From positions 12,767,368 through 12,831,367 of the forward strand of contig JALIRH010000004.1 of the NCBI GenBank assembly GCA_023055505.1: a stretch of 64,000 nucleotides of DNA. Reading direction: 5' to 3'. Below, one piece after another: positions 1 through 11,960 of the stretch; position 1 is the stretch's first letter, and every line of letters begins with the position of its first letter. A program made the position numbers and the translations under genes. The notes beneath the pieces are model-generated. The model saw only the letters and a program-made list of their open reading frames with translations, did not search any database and was not told the origin of the DNA. This DNA is from Callipepla californica brunnescens (Eukaryota; Chordata; Aves; Galliformes; Odontophoridae).

Positions 1-3000
1 AACAATCACATTAAATTTATGTAAATAATGTGTCCGTTTCAGCTTCAATTTTAGCGTGAGTGATAATTTGAGGAAGTCACAAGCAAGTGTTACACTGCAA
101 CTGGCATCAAACCATCTTATCATACATTAATAATACCATTCTTCTAAAGACAAATACAGAATCATTTTTAAGAAACACACTGAATAAATTCAGGATATGA
201 AAGCTAAGGTATGCATCTTGTTCATTGTTAGAAATGCTTTTTCATTTAAAAGTACATTCCCATCTGTTTTGTGATATGACAAAACACATTTGGGGTGACA
301 GATTAGGTTAGCAGGTGAATCATGCAAAGCAGACAAAACGGAACAGCTGGTGAAAAGAAATGAAAGTAAAGGTGGCTCCATACTTCAACTGAAAATAAGA
401 TAATCACAGGTTTAGCTTTCAATTTAACCGTATCAACACACAGTTGTCTTCACAATGTGCAAAATTCAGACATTTTATTTATGCATCAGTGAAGTAAAAC
501 CCAGGAACTATTAGGTCATACTGGGAATGCTCAGCTTTCATCTGAACTGTACAAGGACAACTTATTCAAAAGACTTCCTTAAAGCACATTCCCATAACAC
601 CTATTAGATGGGAGAAAAGTTCCTCCTGTAATATTTGAAAACTACACGCTTAACAGTCCTAAAAGATTCAAGCAAAAAAAGTTAAAGAAAATCTTTAAGG
701 GCTGTGTAAGCAGGACTGCAGAACTGGATTTCACTTTTGGTTTTAATTAAATTTTGATTTCTTTCACTATAAGCATTCATTCTGCATGCTTCTGTTCAAT
801 TTTGTTTTAATCACTATACATGCTTCTTCAAAGCACATATAGATGTGCCAAATTCTGATCACCTCATACCTTTGCTATTACTGTAGTCCAGGAAGCATTA
901 TTCAAGATCAGAATTTAATTTCATCTTTGAAAAAATTCAATTCCTTGAAGTTTAAACTGAAGTCATCCGCTTTTAAGCATAATCAGAATGAACCCAACTA
1001 TATTTGCTTTTGGTAGTGAAAAAAAGTGTCAGATTAACACTGATGAAAAATGACAGTATAGAAATTAGAACTTTAGAACAGTGTAGAACCCTTTGGTAAA
1101 CTTTCAGTAGTATTAAACTCAGCATTGCATTAACAACAGTTAGTAACTAAATATGTTTCCTAATGTTTTGCAGCAGCATAGGAAGCCTTTCATTTGCAAT
1201 TAGACCTGAAGTAAAAACCTGAAGAACTTCCAAAACGCTTTTACTCTGCTTCACACTGCATTCAAATTAACCAAAGATGCATCTGCACTTGTTTGTTAAT
1301 GTTTATGTTACATATCCCAATTTTCACTGTTTTACAGATGAAACGAGCCAGAATTCATAGACATCAGTCAATGCTATCACCCCCTAGGATTTTGTAGTTC
1401 TTCATACATTCATTCCAAAATAGAAAAGTGCCTTATTTGCCAAATTCCCACTATGATGGAATGAGCAGCAGGTTTCTAGATTGCTTAAAATATTCGTAAC
1501 TAATATTAGTGCTAATAAATCCTGCAATTTCCATGGGGGAACATAATTGTTATTTTAAAAACACTAGTGAATTTCAATTTCTTCTAAGTATTTCTAAATA
1601 ACTTTGATTCTCAGTTAGTTATATCCAACTGCGGCAAGCCAAGAACTTTTTCTCTAGAAATATGGAGTCAGCTGTTACTACGAAGAAAAATACAGTAAAG
1701 ATGATTTGGTTAATAGAAATGAAGAAATTGGCTTTGCAAGAGGGAAAAAAAAAATCAAGTGAAAAGACAGCATTTGTTACACGCACTGTTAAAACCCACA
1801 TACCGTCAATGGCAAACATTATAAGGTACTGTTGGTCATTTCCTCAAAAGAACCATCACCAGAAGAAATCAGCAACAGTACATTACAAGTTGCCATCGCT
1901 GCAGGAACCTGCATGCACAAAACTGATGGGAAACTATGTTCTCACTGGCTGACCAAATCGCAGTGTAGGGTAGGAGTGGAGGGGGAAGGGACGCTGAGGG
2001 CTCATCAGGTGTAACGGCAGGAAGAACAAAAAAAAAAAACAGAAACAGAAAAGTCATGCTTATCTCAAGGGGAAAAAATGCAAAATTAAACACAGACTGA
2101 CGCAGATGAAATTGTACAACTGCTATTAATATTGCATGTGGATCTGTAGTTACCACATATGAGATAACAGCTTGTTTTAACAAAGGGAATATTCTCTTTC
2201 AGTTCCAGAACGTAACATGGCAAAACCCTCAAAAAGATGAGATGAGACCTTTCAAAACATTTCTATGCTTATGTACTCAACTTCCAAATTCATCCTTTAA
2301 ATGAAAAATAATCAGTTGCAGATTAAAAAGAAAAGACTCAAGTTCTCTAACTGAATTAATTATGATGGTAGGTTGTGCACACTAACATGTGCTATTAATC
2401 CCCACATGGTTAACTGAAAAAATTATAATGAGGTCCTAAATGACTTGGAAAATACGCAGTAAAAACTAACTGAAATGTATCCAGACTTTTATGAGATTTA
2501 ACAGAAGCTACTTCACTTACTCATCAACTATTTAAGTAATAATTTAGAAAACTTCAATGCCTGAGATCACCCAAAATGTTTGTTGTAGCACTTACTGTTA
2601 TTCAACTGACCACACAAGGGATACTTATTAACAGATTACTAAACATTCTTTGACAAGTTTCTAATTAGAAATTAATGATATTTAAAAGGGAAAATTTATC
2701 TTACATTTTACTCAAGCACCACCCAGTATCAAACCTAAACCAGAACTGCGGTATCCCACACCTTTACTACCTGTTTAAGGCAGGCAGCTCTATCATATGG
2801 TGAGTTTTCTAAGCACTGTTCATTCATATGTGGACAGTACACTTCCGAAGTAGATTCAAGCTGTCTTACAGAGCGGCAACTTGGATGGCAAACAGAAGAA
2901 GCACATCTACTCATAAAAATGAGGCAAAGAAAAAAACTGAACATACGGAAAAAAAAAAATCAAGGACATAGGAGAAAAACTTGCAAATTTAAGCAAATTC

Positions 3001-3145
3001 ACTAGCTATGTAAGCCTTAAGATTACATAAATAAGTCCTGATAGAACAGTATCAATTCAGTCTGAAGTAGAACAGACAAATGTGTAAGATATGATGTGCA
3101 CATCATATTTTGTACTTGATAATTTAACTGAGAAAATCAACCCAC
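1..3145. other. Intron or 3' region of the giantin-like gene; no firm feature
   Basis: AT-rich, with no coding exon I can support. One weak terminal-exon candidate (1869-1948, minus) is discussed in the findings. No CR1 or other repeat family recognised. Confidence 0.4.
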
Positions 3146-3296
3146 CTTCTCTCTCCTCCTCAATCTGAGCCATTCTTAAGGCCATGGCAGATTTCTCCTC
3201 TCTGACTCGATCTCGTGACTCCTCTGATTCTGGTACGTTTTCTTGCCATTCCAAGAGCTGACCCTGGAATTCATCCACACTGCCCGACTCACTAGC
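3146..3296 (-). CDS. Giantin-like gene, exon 14 (last one recognised)
   Basis: 151 bases, phase 0 to 1. Acceptor CTTGTTAG; donor GTGGGT. Encodes [20 protein letters not shown], then [10 protein letters not shown]. The next exon must accept phase 1; I cannot place it with confidence, so it may lie left of the window. Confidence 0.8.
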
Positions 3297-6200
3297 CTAA
3301 CAAGAGAAACTGGGCATGAAAATATATTCACCAAATCCCACCATAGGCATAAATGACTCTCATTTGGCAAACCATTCACAGCAAAAGTTATCCACATAAT
3401 TCACCACTTCACATAAATATCTATGAAAATAAAGATAACTATTGTAAATGGTGTGAAAAGCAAACCTCATCCCTTAGCAAATATCTAAAATGCTACTTGC
3501 CAGCTGTATTTCTAGTCTAAAATATTTTTAAACTAAAAGTGCTTTTTTAAAAACCAGAATATTTTTCCTGTACATGCTCATCTTAAACATTTCAAAGTAG
3601 AACAATATTCAACTTCCTTTACTTAAGATAAGAAATCACTATTACTTTTACCCATGAGTAGAATAAGAAAGAATGTTAGATTTCTAAAACTAGGCTTTCT
3701 TTGAAGGGAAGACAGAAATAACCAACCAAACAAAAAAATCTTCATACAAGTTTATAGATAATACCTTCAGCAAAGTGTTTTCAAATTGGTTATTCTGCTG
3801 CTGGGCTTGTACAAAATCACTAGGCACTAATAAGAGTAAGGTTTAATCTATCTAAAAGTCTTCTGGGATAATCTTCTGAATCCTCTCCCTCTATCATCCA
3901 CACCTGGATATTTGTTAAGATTTTGTTCACTATTTTCTTCTGAAAGTTATTCAGATCATACACAGAGTAATAAGAAGTCACACTTTGATAACTTAAATGT
4001 GACTAAAATCGTACACAGTTTAGGGAATTATAATTTAAACTAAGCAAAAAAGTAAGCAGAAATCTGTATTTAATTCAAATCCTGTGGGCTTGTTACTTAG
4101 CAGCTACTGACATCTCAATTTCACGTATCACTCATCTTCAGCACTGAGAGCCAATGAGCATACTTTCCAACACATGAGTGACTCAAACAGCACAAATCAC
4201 ACAGATCAATTTTAAAGTTAACCTGTGAAGCTGCTCTCTTTGTAACTTGGTCAAGATCAGCTTGCAACTTCCTTTGCTGCTCTTCATAGACTTCCAGCTT
4301 AGTCAGTAATTCTTCTAACAAAAATAAATAAATAAATCACAGATGAGGTTTGTTACAACACAAAACCAATTGGAAGATAATAAAAGCATAGAAAAAAAGA
4401 CACATTCTGTCTACTGCAACAAGGCCTGAACTATAAAGCACAGGTAGGTTTAGAGAAGGAACAATTGCAACCCTGAGTTAAGTACTGTATGCTGCTGCTC
4501 AGAGCAGCATGAAGTTATTCCCAAATCTGTTTTTCAAAAAGATACACAATGGAAATTTAAAACAAAAAAAAAAAAAACAACAAACAAACAGAAGTCCATG
4601 TAATTTCACCTCTTTACTTTGAGCCATCTGCAATAGGAAAGTAAAAAAGATTTTTGTTGTCTTTTCTGTTTTACCATTTTGAGTTCTGATTTCATGTAGT
4701 GATTGCAGTTTCAATTCCAGTTCTTCCTTTTCAACTTCTAATTCTGACACACGATTGTTCAAGGCAGATAGATCATTATTCTTCGATGAAAACTAAAACA
4801 AAAAGCAGCTGTAAGCTTTTCAAACGCATAAAAATGTGTACTTTTCTGTTGTAACTTCCTCCTGTATCAATGTTTAACATCCATTCAATTTTTATATACA
4901 GTTATTTTGAATAAATTATTTTAACATTCTATTTACCCCATATTTTACTTCTTTATGACAAGTAAAGTCCTTTTAAAAGCAGGTCTGTAACATTAAAAAT
5001 TGCTGTACATACATTTTTCAGCTCATCTTCCAGCTGTTTGATTCTTGATTTAGACCAAGCCTTCATCTTCAGAAACTTAGCTTCAGATTTGCTGGCCTCT
5101 TCTGTCTTCAATTTCAATTGTACTAAGAAGCAAGGCATAAAAATTATTTAAAATTCCAGAACGATTATCAGTAAGGAATCTGTGTTTAATTTTTTTAGCA
5201 ATTGAAAACAACGCTTGCACAAGGTGACTGCATTTAGAGAAGAAAAACATTAGGAAATGTAGTGAGCAATTTATAGCTTATGTGGTATCTTAACATTCCC
5301 ATAACCCTCATAATTACAGCACCTGAGCACACATACTTGTCGTGGTGACAACATTTCCTTTGGATTTTATGTAGCTCTGACTGAAAAACGAATGAAATTG
5401 GCACACAATATGTAAGACTATGGTGCAAAGTAACGCTTCATATGTGACAAGTTTTTAAATAGGATACCTTCTAATTCTTCCATCTTTTCTTTGGATGTAG
5501 AATCCAGATCTGCAATATCTTTTGAGTTCATCTGCCCACTGCCAGTTAATTCTGCCACTTGTTTCTTAAGCTGGAACAGAGCCTGATCTTTCTCTTGCAG
5601 CTCAGTTTCATGTTTCTCTTGAATTTCATGCAGTTCAGCATCATATTTCTCCCTGACTTTTGTCATTTCAAGCATGTGTTTCTCCATCATGTCTTTGATC
5701 TGGGCTCTCAATACATGTCTCTCAGCATCCAGTTTAGACTGGAGGTTTTCTTTTTCAGATAGAAGGCGTTTCATGTTTTCATTAATCTCCTATTAAGAAA
5801 AAAAAAATCATTTTCTTTTTAAATACAAAGTATTTTCAGTACCACTGTGAAACATTACATGTGCATTCTTACACACTTCATCACATTATAACTAGAAAAG
5901 GGTGCTACTGTTGGTCAACTGATTCTAGCACAAAAAATTCAGCTTCAATCTCAAAGGCCTGCATGGGAACTTTAAAAAAAAAAAAGCAAAAAAAAAACAG
6001 CATCACTATCTTGGGGTGCAAACTACATGTAACCTCTTCCATAGGCAAGTTAGTAAAAACAAATGTTTAGTTGTATGGTGCATGAGATCGCTGTTGGAAT
6101 CTTCCAATTTTATCAAGGATTGAGAATGTTCACTACAATGCCATTCAGATGTTGGTACTTACACCTGTTAAAACTAGCAAACTATGATCTGGTAGTTTTT

Positions 6201-9200
6201 TACAGTACCTTATTGCCAACTAGTTTTCTGTTGGTGCTTATTCTACTTTCACTGCTTTCACATTACTTACAAGAGCTAGAAAAGATGACAGATCACTCTA
6301 ACAGGGCAGTTCTCCAGATTGGATCTGTTGTGCAATAGCCTGCTTTCATAATCCATAAACTGCCCATGGAAAGAAGCAGTGAAGGGCAGCAGAGACAATA
6401 TTTTCAAAATGTGATTGTGCAGCTTATGTAAAGGAAGACTTCCCGTTACTTTAATACTAAGACCAAGGTTCCACCACAGTTTAAACTGCTCTAAATTCAC
6501 GTTGTCACAAGAAACAAAGCCTGCATAAGGCACAATACACAACACACTGGAAAATTGAATAAAGCACAGATTTAGCTTGGATGACAGCTTGTAGATCACT
6601 CACTTTTGCTGTGGATCTTGACTATCCCAGCAGGACAGGATGCCTACCTGGTTACATAGTTTAAATTATTTCCAATAGATTGTGAGTCTGACAATCCACT
6701 TGAAAAGCACAAAATATTTTAGAAATACTATGGCTAAAATGTTGGCCGTGGCACTTTCAGACAAGTTGTTTCAGAAAGAGCCTCAAAAATCTGAAGGACT
6801 GCAACGTCTTTCCTAGATTGTTGAACAGAAGCAGCAGTACTCAGAAGGCTATAATCAGGGTTCACATGAGGTGCTCAACACAAAGAATCTTGGCTTTTGC
6901 AATCAGTAGAAATACTTAAGGAAGGGTACAGTACTTGGCAAACACTCTTCATGGAAAAAAAAAAAAATAAAGCCTCAGTTTTGGAGTTCTCCCCAATCTC
7001 TAACTAGAGAAATAGAAGTTTTTGGACAGCAAAGAGTCTTTCATATATAAATTCTTAGAATTAGTCAAAACAAACTGAGTGCCAACTGACAGTTTTGATT
7101 TTTCTTACGATTTACCTTCTCCTTGAAATTCATTTTCTAACTGAAATTAATATCTGCTTGCACAATCATGATTGCATTATCAGTACATGTCAAAAACTCC
7201 CAGAGTATTGTTTAAGTATTTTACACAGAATTATCGTTGTTCTCAAACAACCATTTTTGGAACTTCTAATTGACTGGGTGAGCTAAGCAGGGTGTACATG
7301 ACGTTTCTTACATTCAATTCCTGGTCCTTTGCATCCAGTTCTTTTTGCAGCACATCTATCACCTGTGTTCTTCCCAGCATGACTTCTTCCTTTTCATGGA
7401 GCTTCTGCTTCAAGGCCTTTAGTAGCTAGCAAAAAATAATAAAATAAAAATGAAGCTATCAATACAGAGGTAAAAACTTTGAGAAGACAAATAGGAAGTC
7501 TTAACTTCAGCTTCCCAAGGGTATATCTGAATAGCGTCATAGAGGTTATTAATTACTTTATTCCAAACTCTCATAGCTAAGCCAAAGCAATATACCTGTT
7601 CTAAGTCGGCACTTGCATCACATTTAGCAGCTAATTTAAAGAGCTCCTGCTCATGTTTCTTTCCCTGTGCTTCCAGTTCCATTTCCTTTTCATGAATTAT
7701 ATTTTGAAGCACATGTACCTGAAAACACATAAATCAAATACGAAGCCGGTTCAGAAAAGTACATTAAAAGAACAGAGAACTAAAGCACAGACTTCTCTGA
7801 AGTCTGAATTTTATCTCCACTTAGCAGTTAAATAAAGTAGTCATCCTCAGTGATTACCAAAGACAATGATGTATACAGATAAACATTTGCATGAAATGTG
7901 CCTCAAACAAACTTCAAATGAAAAGAAAGACATTGAGGCCTTGGAGCATGCCCAGAGAAGAGCAGCAAAGCTGTGAAGGGTCTGAAGCACAAGTCCTGTG
8001 GGGGGTGGCTGAGGGAATTGGGGTTGCTCAGTCTGGAAAAGAGAATGCTGAGGGGAGAACGTGTCACACCTGAGAGGAGGTTGTAGAAAGGTGGGATTTG
8101 GCCTCTTCTCCCAGGTAATTGCAACAGATATAATTTTTTTTTTACAGTACTTACTTACATTTTTCATATATGTTGCTTCCATTTTCTGGAAACGTTCTCT
8201 TTCGTTGTTCTGAACATTTTTAAGACTCTCAATCTCTTCCTGGAACAGGCTACATTTTTCTTCACTGTCTCCAACCTTCTTGTTAAGCTGCTGAACAAGA
8301 ATCTGCATGCTCTGTAGTGATGATTCTTTAAGGAGCAGCTCATTCTTTAGAATAAAAACAGTAAGATGATAAGAAGATTGGACCCAGGATAAAGAAAAGC
8401 TAATCACCATGAACCCTTCCTATAACGTTAAGCAACATTAAACAAGAAACCCAGGTTTGGTATAAATTCGAATGAAGTTTTTCAGCAGATTCCAAAATCA
8501 GAATTAATGATGCTGACTAAAGTAAATAAACATAGATCTAAACTAAAATAAATGAGATAACCAGCGAAGAAATTGTAGTCACGTAAATAACCGCAGATTA
8601 TTTATGCTTCAGAAAAGGTCTGATCATATAATGTCAGGGTTTGCTGGTTTCTTGGAATTGCAATGAAAATTTCATATTTGAGCTGACAATATACCTTCAA
8701 CTCTTCATTGGGCAAGAGTGCTTCACTGGTAACACCACCTGATCCACAGGCTATCTGTAAATCGATGATATAGGCATCTCTTTCAGCTAACTTCTTTTCT
8801 TTCTCTGCCAACATGGCATCCATTTCAGCCCCCCGACAGCGCTGAGCCTCCAGTTCAGCATCCTGGAAATGAAAACACAACACTGCATGTAATCTATACT
8901 TCTATTATCTACAGCACAGAAGACCAGTTTGCATTACCTCCTTATACCCTATTTTAAGTTACTGAAAAAATTGCCGCCTCATTTACAGCCCAGTTAAATT
9001 TTAGCCATAACATTTAATTGCTAAGCTTGATTCTCACTGGAATTCTTTAGCACTCACTTTCCATACATTTCCCACAGTCAACAACATTCACAGAACACAA
9101 AATTAATCCTAGCTTGAAATAAAAGCTTTAAAGACTTTAACCCACACAGGTGATACAGTTTTTCCTTTTCCATTTACTATCAAAATACTACAGAAGTACT

Positions 9201-11947
9201 CTTCAGAGTTCATTCTTAACTGAAGACACGGTGAAATAACTAATACTTTATTTTCTCTATCAAATTATAACATATAACCATCCCTGCCTTCTCAACCAAA
9301 TGCCTTTAAAGATAAACCTGAACCACAAACGTGAAAAAACACACTTAGCATCACTTAAAATACCACCTTTTTTTGTAACTCTTCGTTTTTCTGTGTGATC
9401 TGGGTTTCTAATTCTTCAATTCTCTTTCTCAGCACCAATATTTTTCCACGATTTGCTGCAGCACTTTCCTGGTCACCATCTCTTGATGCCTGCAAAAACA
9501 TGGAGTCTTGAATACCACAGATAGGTAGTGACTGACTTTGGGGTACCTCAACCTACCCCAATAATACTGGTGAAATAAGGCAGTCTTTACTTGTGGTTGC
9601 TATTTCCATTCCCAAGAAGCAGTTAAACGTAGGTGGCACAGGATTTCTATTAAGAGTGTGGAAGTTATTTCAGAAGTTACATGACATTAAAACATGCTTT
9701 TTGGAAAAGAAAACAAATCTCATAGGAAAGCACAAATTTAACAGCAAAACATCAGTCACCTAAAATGAGAGATTACTACGTATAATCCACATTTTGCTTC
9801 CAAGACCATTTCTAGATCTCCATTGTTATTCTGGTTATTAAAATTACAAGGTGAGTTTTTTACTTTCGTTTCCTCTCAAAAATATATATTCCTGACTCAT
9901 GTGTGAAGAGTCTGAGATGACAATAAGACAAAAAGCAGTACAATTTTTTAATTTATTTTAATAATAATTTGAAAGGAACACAATTTTCTAGATTTCTATA
10001 GAAAAGTAGGTTAGATAGACGTACACAGCTCGGGAGACAGCAACTACAAAGTTTATCTTTTCCTAACCTGACCTAAGCAGCTCAAAACTGGGACTTCAGT
10101 TCCACGTTCAAGTCTAGCATATTAGACTGCCCACTTTCAAGCTCAAGGGCATTTACCTTTTTCAGTTCTGCTTTCTCCTCTAAGCCTCTTGATGCTGACA
10201 ATTGCTTCTTGAGTTCTTCCAGTTGTGAGGTTAACGATGCAACCTTGGCTTTGTTTTGCAGCTTCACTTTGGAAAGTTTGGCATCAGCAGATTCCTTCTC
10301 CTCCTACAAATATCAGTCATACATAACTTAAGTCTGCGTCCTTCTACTCTCCCATTAAAAGCAAACAAACATCTAAAAACAAAACAAAGAAATCTAAACC
10401 CAAAACAAAGTTTTGGAAGAGACTGCTGTCTGCACAATACCTACACTCAGTTAAAATTTTGCAACAGATGATCCATCAGCAAAAAGCTCTAACACACAGG
10501 CATCCGTAACAGCTAATCATTACCAAAGCTTCCTAGAGCTCCTCCAGTTGCTGTAGATGACTGTTCAGCTTTTATTTGGAAAATCAGCTTACGATAAACA
10601 GGACTGAAGTGGTTTTTTGAGCAGCCTTTTTGGCAGGAATACATACACGGTACCTTTAACTGATGATCTTTACTTCGAAGCTCAGCATCCTTCTCTCGAA
10701 CAAGCTCCTTCAGCTGTACTACGAGCCGCTCAGTACTTGCCAGCTGTTCGGTCAAATCCGTCACCGACATGTTTCTTGCATCTTGGGAGCCCGCAGCCTG
10801 CAGACATTAACTACACTTTGAACAAACAAAATGGTGCAGACAATGCTCCTTGTGCAAAGAAAACATCAGTTTTGATGGGGTTTTGTTTTGTTAAGCTTTT
10901 TGGGGGGAGAGGGAAGGCAGGGAGGAGTGTTTGTTTATTAAACACACACATCAGATCTTTTCAGAATGTAACATTAAAACATGCATATACTGCTTGTGCA
11001 CATACCAGACTGGTCTGAGCTAGTTTGACAGATATAGTAACATGAGTTATATAAAACCATGTTAAAAAGATCTCACAACACAGTTGTAATGATCTGATTT
11101 CTTCTGAGTAGGAACACTCGTCAGTGTACTACGGTTCAGCCAGACCATTACATCATTCTATTTGCCACCTTTGTCACCTCAGGAATTCCCTGCAGTTTCT
11201 TCCTTTTCCTCATCCTTATAAATTCTCTTGCACAGCAATTTTCCCTTCTGCCCCTGAAAGTCATCTGTGAGGAATCATAATAGGAAGCTTCAAAGATTTC
11301 AAGTGTATCTAGCTAACTCGTCTCGAGGCTTTAAAGCAGCTTTATTTTAAAGGAACCAGAAATAAAAAAAAGTGTCCTTCACCTTTCCCTCAATAAGACA
11401 TTTCCCAAAATAAGGCTTAACATAATTACAGCAATATCCTTTTCATCCTTTTTTTTTTTTTTTTAAGGGGAGTGGTAACATTGATTTTGAATGGATAACC
11501 AAATCATGAAAATAATTAATAGCTGTATCAAATGCTGAGCAATTTGATGTACAAGCACTGAATTTCCTTAACTATTGACATCCAATAGTACTGTTACTGA
11601 ACCTACAGGCAACAAAATATTTTACTGAACAGGCTAAGCACAAATAACACTCAGGACAGAGCCCATAGAATTCCTATAGATGTTCTCTTAAAGCAAGATA
11701 AGCATAATGAAGAGGTATTGAGCAGTTCTGTTATAGTTAAATATCAAAAAGACTGGAAGCAAGATCCCAACTCTACTTCTAGAGTCCTAAAAGTGAAAGA
11801 TGGTAAAAGCAATTAAGTAACTTCTTTAGTAAAGAGCAAATGCATATTATTAGCATAATATCAACTAAAGGAATTACAAGAGAAAAGCAATTCATTACTT
11901 ACTACTGCTTTGGAAGGAGAATCGTCTCCACTACCCCATTTCCACAT
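3146..11947 (-). CDS. Giantin (GOLGB1)-like coiled-coil protein, 5' portion; 3' end outside the window
   Basis: Thirteen coding exons join in frame into at least 614 residues with no stop: 11903-11947, 10654-10797, 10157-10303, 9367-9489, 8695-8862, 8159-8344, 7596-7718, 7312-7425, 5468-5789, 5013-5122, 4675-4792, 4223-4314 and 3146-3296. All introns are GT-AG and phases match throughout. The product is almost wholly heptad-rich and charged, with no visible signal peptide or membrane segment. Two stretches align from memory with the N-terminal part of human giantin: the block with [16 protein letters not shown] (about residues 45-100) and the block with [13 protein letters not shown] (about 330-345). 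Giantin is a Golgi tethering golgin anchored by a C-terminal membrane segment; any such anchor would lie beyond the left edge. The start MWKWGSGDD is chosen because it is the first ATG of the exon and is followed by a GTAAGT donor. The gene is certain; its identity as a GOLGB1 paralogue rather than another golgin is inference. Confidence 0.8.
4223..4314 (-). CDS. Giantin-like gene, exon 13
   Basis: 92 bases, phase 1 to 0. Acceptor TTGTTAG; donor GTTAAC. Encodes [19 protein letters not shown] and a short basic tail. Confidence 0.8.
4675..4792 (-). CDS. Giantin-like gene, exon 12
   Basis: 118 bases, phase 0 to 1. Acceptor TTTTAG; donor GTAAAA. Encodes leucine-rich coil ([19 protein letters not shown]) comparable to the giantin segment just before its giant exon. 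Confidence 0.8.
5013..5122 (-). CDS. Giantin-like gene, exon 11
   Basis: 110 bases, phase 1 to 0. Acceptor TTCTTAG; donor GTATGT. Encodes [20 protein letters not shown] and a basic stretch (WSKSRIKQ). Confidence 0.8.
5468..5789 (-). CDS. Giantin-like gene, exon 10
   Basis: 322 bases, the longest coding exon seen, entering in phase 0 and leaving in phase 1. It encodes 107 residues of dense Glu/Lys coil ([20 protein letters not shown]), similar in layout to giantin at the equivalent place. Confidence 0.85.
7312..7425 (-). CDS. Giantin-like gene, exon 9
   Basis: 38 codons, phase 0 to 0. Acceptor TTTGCTAG; donor GTAAGA. Contains [13 protein letters not shown], the clearest similarity to giantin in the whole gene. 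Confidence 0.85.
7596..7718 (-). CDS. Giantin-like gene, exon 8
   Basis: 41 codons, phase 0 to 0. Acceptor GTTTTCAG; donor GTATAT. The segment [20 protein letters not shown] leads directly into the second giantin-matching block. Confidence 0.85.
7932..8122 (+). mobile_element. CR1 LINE fragment
   Basis: The plus strand matches the 3' part of CR1: a stretch around CCCAGAGAAGAGCAGCAAAG, then GCTGAGGGAATTGGGGTTG and GGCCTCTTCTCCCAGGTAA. It is 5'-truncated, as is usual for CR1, and lies in an intron of the giantin-like gene in antisense orientation. Confidence 0.85.
8159..8344 (-). CDS. Giantin-like gene, exon 7
   Basis: 62 codons, phase 0 to 0. Donor GTAAGT. Encodes coiled coil ([15 protein letters not shown]). 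A CR1 fragment sits about 35 bases past the donor. Confidence 0.85.
8695..8862 (-). CDS. Giantin-like gene, exon 6
   Basis: 56 codons, phase 0 to 0. Acceptor TTTCCAG; donor GTATAT. A charged coil ([17 protein letters not shown]) leads into a Gly/Ser break ([10 protein letters not shown]), which probably interrupts the coil. Confidence 0.8.
9367..9489 (-). CDS. Giantin-like gene, exon 5
   Basis: 41 codons, phase 0 to 0. Acceptor TTTTTGCAG; donor GTGGTA after a run of lysine codons. Coiled coil ([18 protein letters not shown]). Confidence 0.8.
10157..10303 (-). CDS. Giantin-like gene, exon 4
   Basis: 49 codons, phase 0 to 0, ending at a GTAAAT donor. It continues the giantin-like block: [20 protein letters not shown] parallels the Ala/Lys-rich coil that follows in giantin. 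Confidence 0.85.
10654..10797 (-). CDS. Giantin-like gene, exon 3
   Basis: 48 codons, phase 0 to 0, with acceptor CTGCAG and donor GTACCG. Its [16 protein letters not shown] run is one of the two best matches to the giantin N-terminus. Confidence 0.85.
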
Positions 11948-11960
11948 AGTTTCAAGATGG
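11903..11960 (-). CDS. Giantin-like gene, exon 2 (start codon exon)
   Basis: Acceptor TTCATAG lies just above 11960, then 13 bases of 5' UTR, then ATG at 11947. The exon encodes [15 protein letters not shown] and ends at a perfect GTAAGT donor in phase 0. The protein starts with an unusual short Trp/Asp/Ser-rich leader before the coils begin. Confidence 0.7.

Noticed and set aside
2775..2890. Possible exon of the giantin-like gene with a CAG/GTAGTA donor
   Set aside because: No acceptor gives the phase needed after exon 14, and the peptide is not coil-like.
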